A DNA stretch of 6,488 nt from assembly GCA_027010005.1 (NCBI GenBank), contig JALVCM010000511.1, positions 1-6,488 on the forward strand. The letters run 5' to 3'. Positions 6,162-6,488 of this stretch are shown piece by piece (the first letter of the stretch is position 1; each line of letters begins with the position of its first letter). The notes below the pieces were generated by a model that was not told the DNA's origin, did no database searches, and was given only the letters and a program-made list of their open reading frames with translations. The stretch comes from Thiohalobacter sp. Lineage in GTDB: Bacteria > Pseudomonadota > Gammaproteobacteria > DSM-19610. A program made the position numbers and the translations under genes.

Positions 6162-6203
6162 CCTGAGGCATTAATTTGCTCTGCGTGTGAGCACATTAAC
6201 GGC

Positions 6204-6231
6204 AAAAATCACCCGGGCTAGAGTGATTTTT
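6204..6231. terminator. Perfect 9-bp inverted repeat with A/T ends: possible terminator or operator
   Basis: AAAAATCAC at 6204-6212 and GTGATTTTT at 6223-6231 are exact inverted copies around a 10-nt loop. On the minus strand the hairpin ends in a run of five T, so it could end transcription of the HDOD-like gene whose stop lies about 45 bp upstream; the plus-strand reading ends in six T. The GC content of the stem is low (two to three GC pairs), so it would be a weak terminator. It also overlaps the proposed -10 element of the downstream operon, so a protein-binding operator is an alternative. Confidence 0.35.
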
Positions 6232-6245
6232 TGACCAATGATCAA
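6217..6245 (-). promoter_or_regulatory. Candidate sigma-70 promoter for the phosphatase-Mla operon
   Basis: On the minus strand, TTGATC (6240-6245) and TCTAGC (6217-6222) are separated by 17 bp. This would start transcription roughly 50 nt before the phosphatase ATG at 6161. The -35 is a good match (4 of 6, including TTGA), while the -10 is only fair (3 of 6). It is the best candidate I see in this 115-bp gap, which is the only sizeable intergenic space ahead of the operon. The call rests on consensus match alone. Confidence 0.25.
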
Positions 6246-6276
6246 TCGATTAGGTTTTCCCGCATGGCCGGGAGGC

Positions 6277-6488
6277 TCAGACCAGGGACTCCAGCGTGGA
6301 CGGAAACTGCTCGGCGGCCTCTTCAAAGGCAAAAAACAGCTCATCTTCGGTCAAACGGACCACGTCCAGCATACTCTGGGAAATACTGATATCGGCCCGC
6401 GGGGAACCCGCAAAGTTACCCTGCTCGGATTCATTCACCAGGTGATTGGCGAGGTACAGGATATGGGCTTCCATGCTGGCAGTCTCCG
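6277..6488 (-). CDS. C-terminal fragment of an HDOD-like signal transduction protein, cut by window edge
   Basis: The minus-strand frame ending in TGA at 6277-6279 is open to the window edge, giving 69 residues (ETASMEAHILYLANHLVNES and onward). The Met at 6472-6474 is probably internal, because the frame continues upstream as ETAS. The pattern EAHILYLANHLVNESEQG followed by ISQSMLDVVRLTEDEL resembles the end of HDOD/HD-type regulators, where a helix of the type 'EAxIxxLAxxLA' follows the His-rich core. The catalytic or core motifs lie outside the window, so the family call is tentative. It is followed by a 115-bp gap and then a clear HDOD-SpoIIE protein on the same strand, so two HDOD-type genes may be neighbours. 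No membrane segment is visible. Confidence 0.55.
   Translation of the reverse strand, partial: ETASMEAHILYLANHLVNESEQGNFAGSPRADISISQSMLDVVRLTEDELFFAFEEAAEQFPSTLESLV

Noticed and set aside
6154..6171. Five-codon minigene (MPQDD) overlapping the phosphatase start
   Set aside because: No Shine-Dalgarno and no conserved feature; an ATG followed by a nearby stop is expected by chance.
6185..6194. CRP-like site (TGTGAGCACA) upstream of the operon
   Set aside because: The two half-sites are only 2 bp apart, whereas CRP sites have TGTGA and TCACA separated by 6 bp.
6258..6273. Hairpin TCCCG-CATGGC-CGGGA just after the HDOD-like stop codon, as a terminator
   Set aside because: The stem is only 5 bp and is followed on the minus strand by AAAACC rather than a T run, so it is not a convincing intrinsic terminator.

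Overview
The window looks like chromosomal DNA of a GC-rich Gram-negative proteobacterium, probably a gammaproteobacterium. It encodes an Mla-type lipid ABC transporter with an MCE protein, an outer-membrane-type lipoprotein and a RelA/SpoT protein. The exact taxon cannot be fixed from the sequence. Every gene I can support reads leftwards (minus strand); I see no credible plus-strand gene.

In transcription order (right to left) the layout is as follows. (1) 6488-6277: the C-terminal end of an HDOD-like signalling protein, cut by the window edge. (2) 6276-6162: a 115-bp gap with a 9-bp perfect inverted repeat and a possible promoter. (3) 6161-4449: an HDOD-SpoIIE (PP2C) phosphatase of the RsbU type. 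(4) 4447-3998: an RsbW-like GHKL kinase/anti-sigma factor. (5) 4014-3682: a STAS-domain protein (RsbV/MlaB-like). (6) 3692-2877, 2875-2051 and 2054-1098: an MlaE permease, an MlaF ATPase and an MlaD-type MCE protein. (7) 1096-887: an array of 33-bp palindromic repeats. (8) 877-269: a PqiC-like (ABC_trans_aux) lipoprotein starting at TTG. (9) 231-1: the N-terminus of a RelA/SpoT homologue, cut by the window edge.

The six genes from the phosphatase to MlaD are packed with 1-nt gaps or 4-17-bp overlaps, so they almost certainly form one translationally coupled operon. This operon contains a complete partner-switch set (phosphatase, kinase, STAS antagonist) but no sigma factor. Its STAS gene runs directly into the lipid-transporter permease gene. 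In the canonical Mla system a STAS protein (MlaB) is a subunit that controls the MlaF ATPase. The most interesting reading is therefore that the phosphorylation switch acts on the transporter through an MlaB-like STAS protein, rather than, or as well as, on a sigma factor. The lipoprotein and the MCE protein with its long helical tail suggest a MlaC-independent path between the two membranes. The relA-like gene 37 nt downstream may add a link to the stringent response. All functional links are inferences from gene order and motifs.
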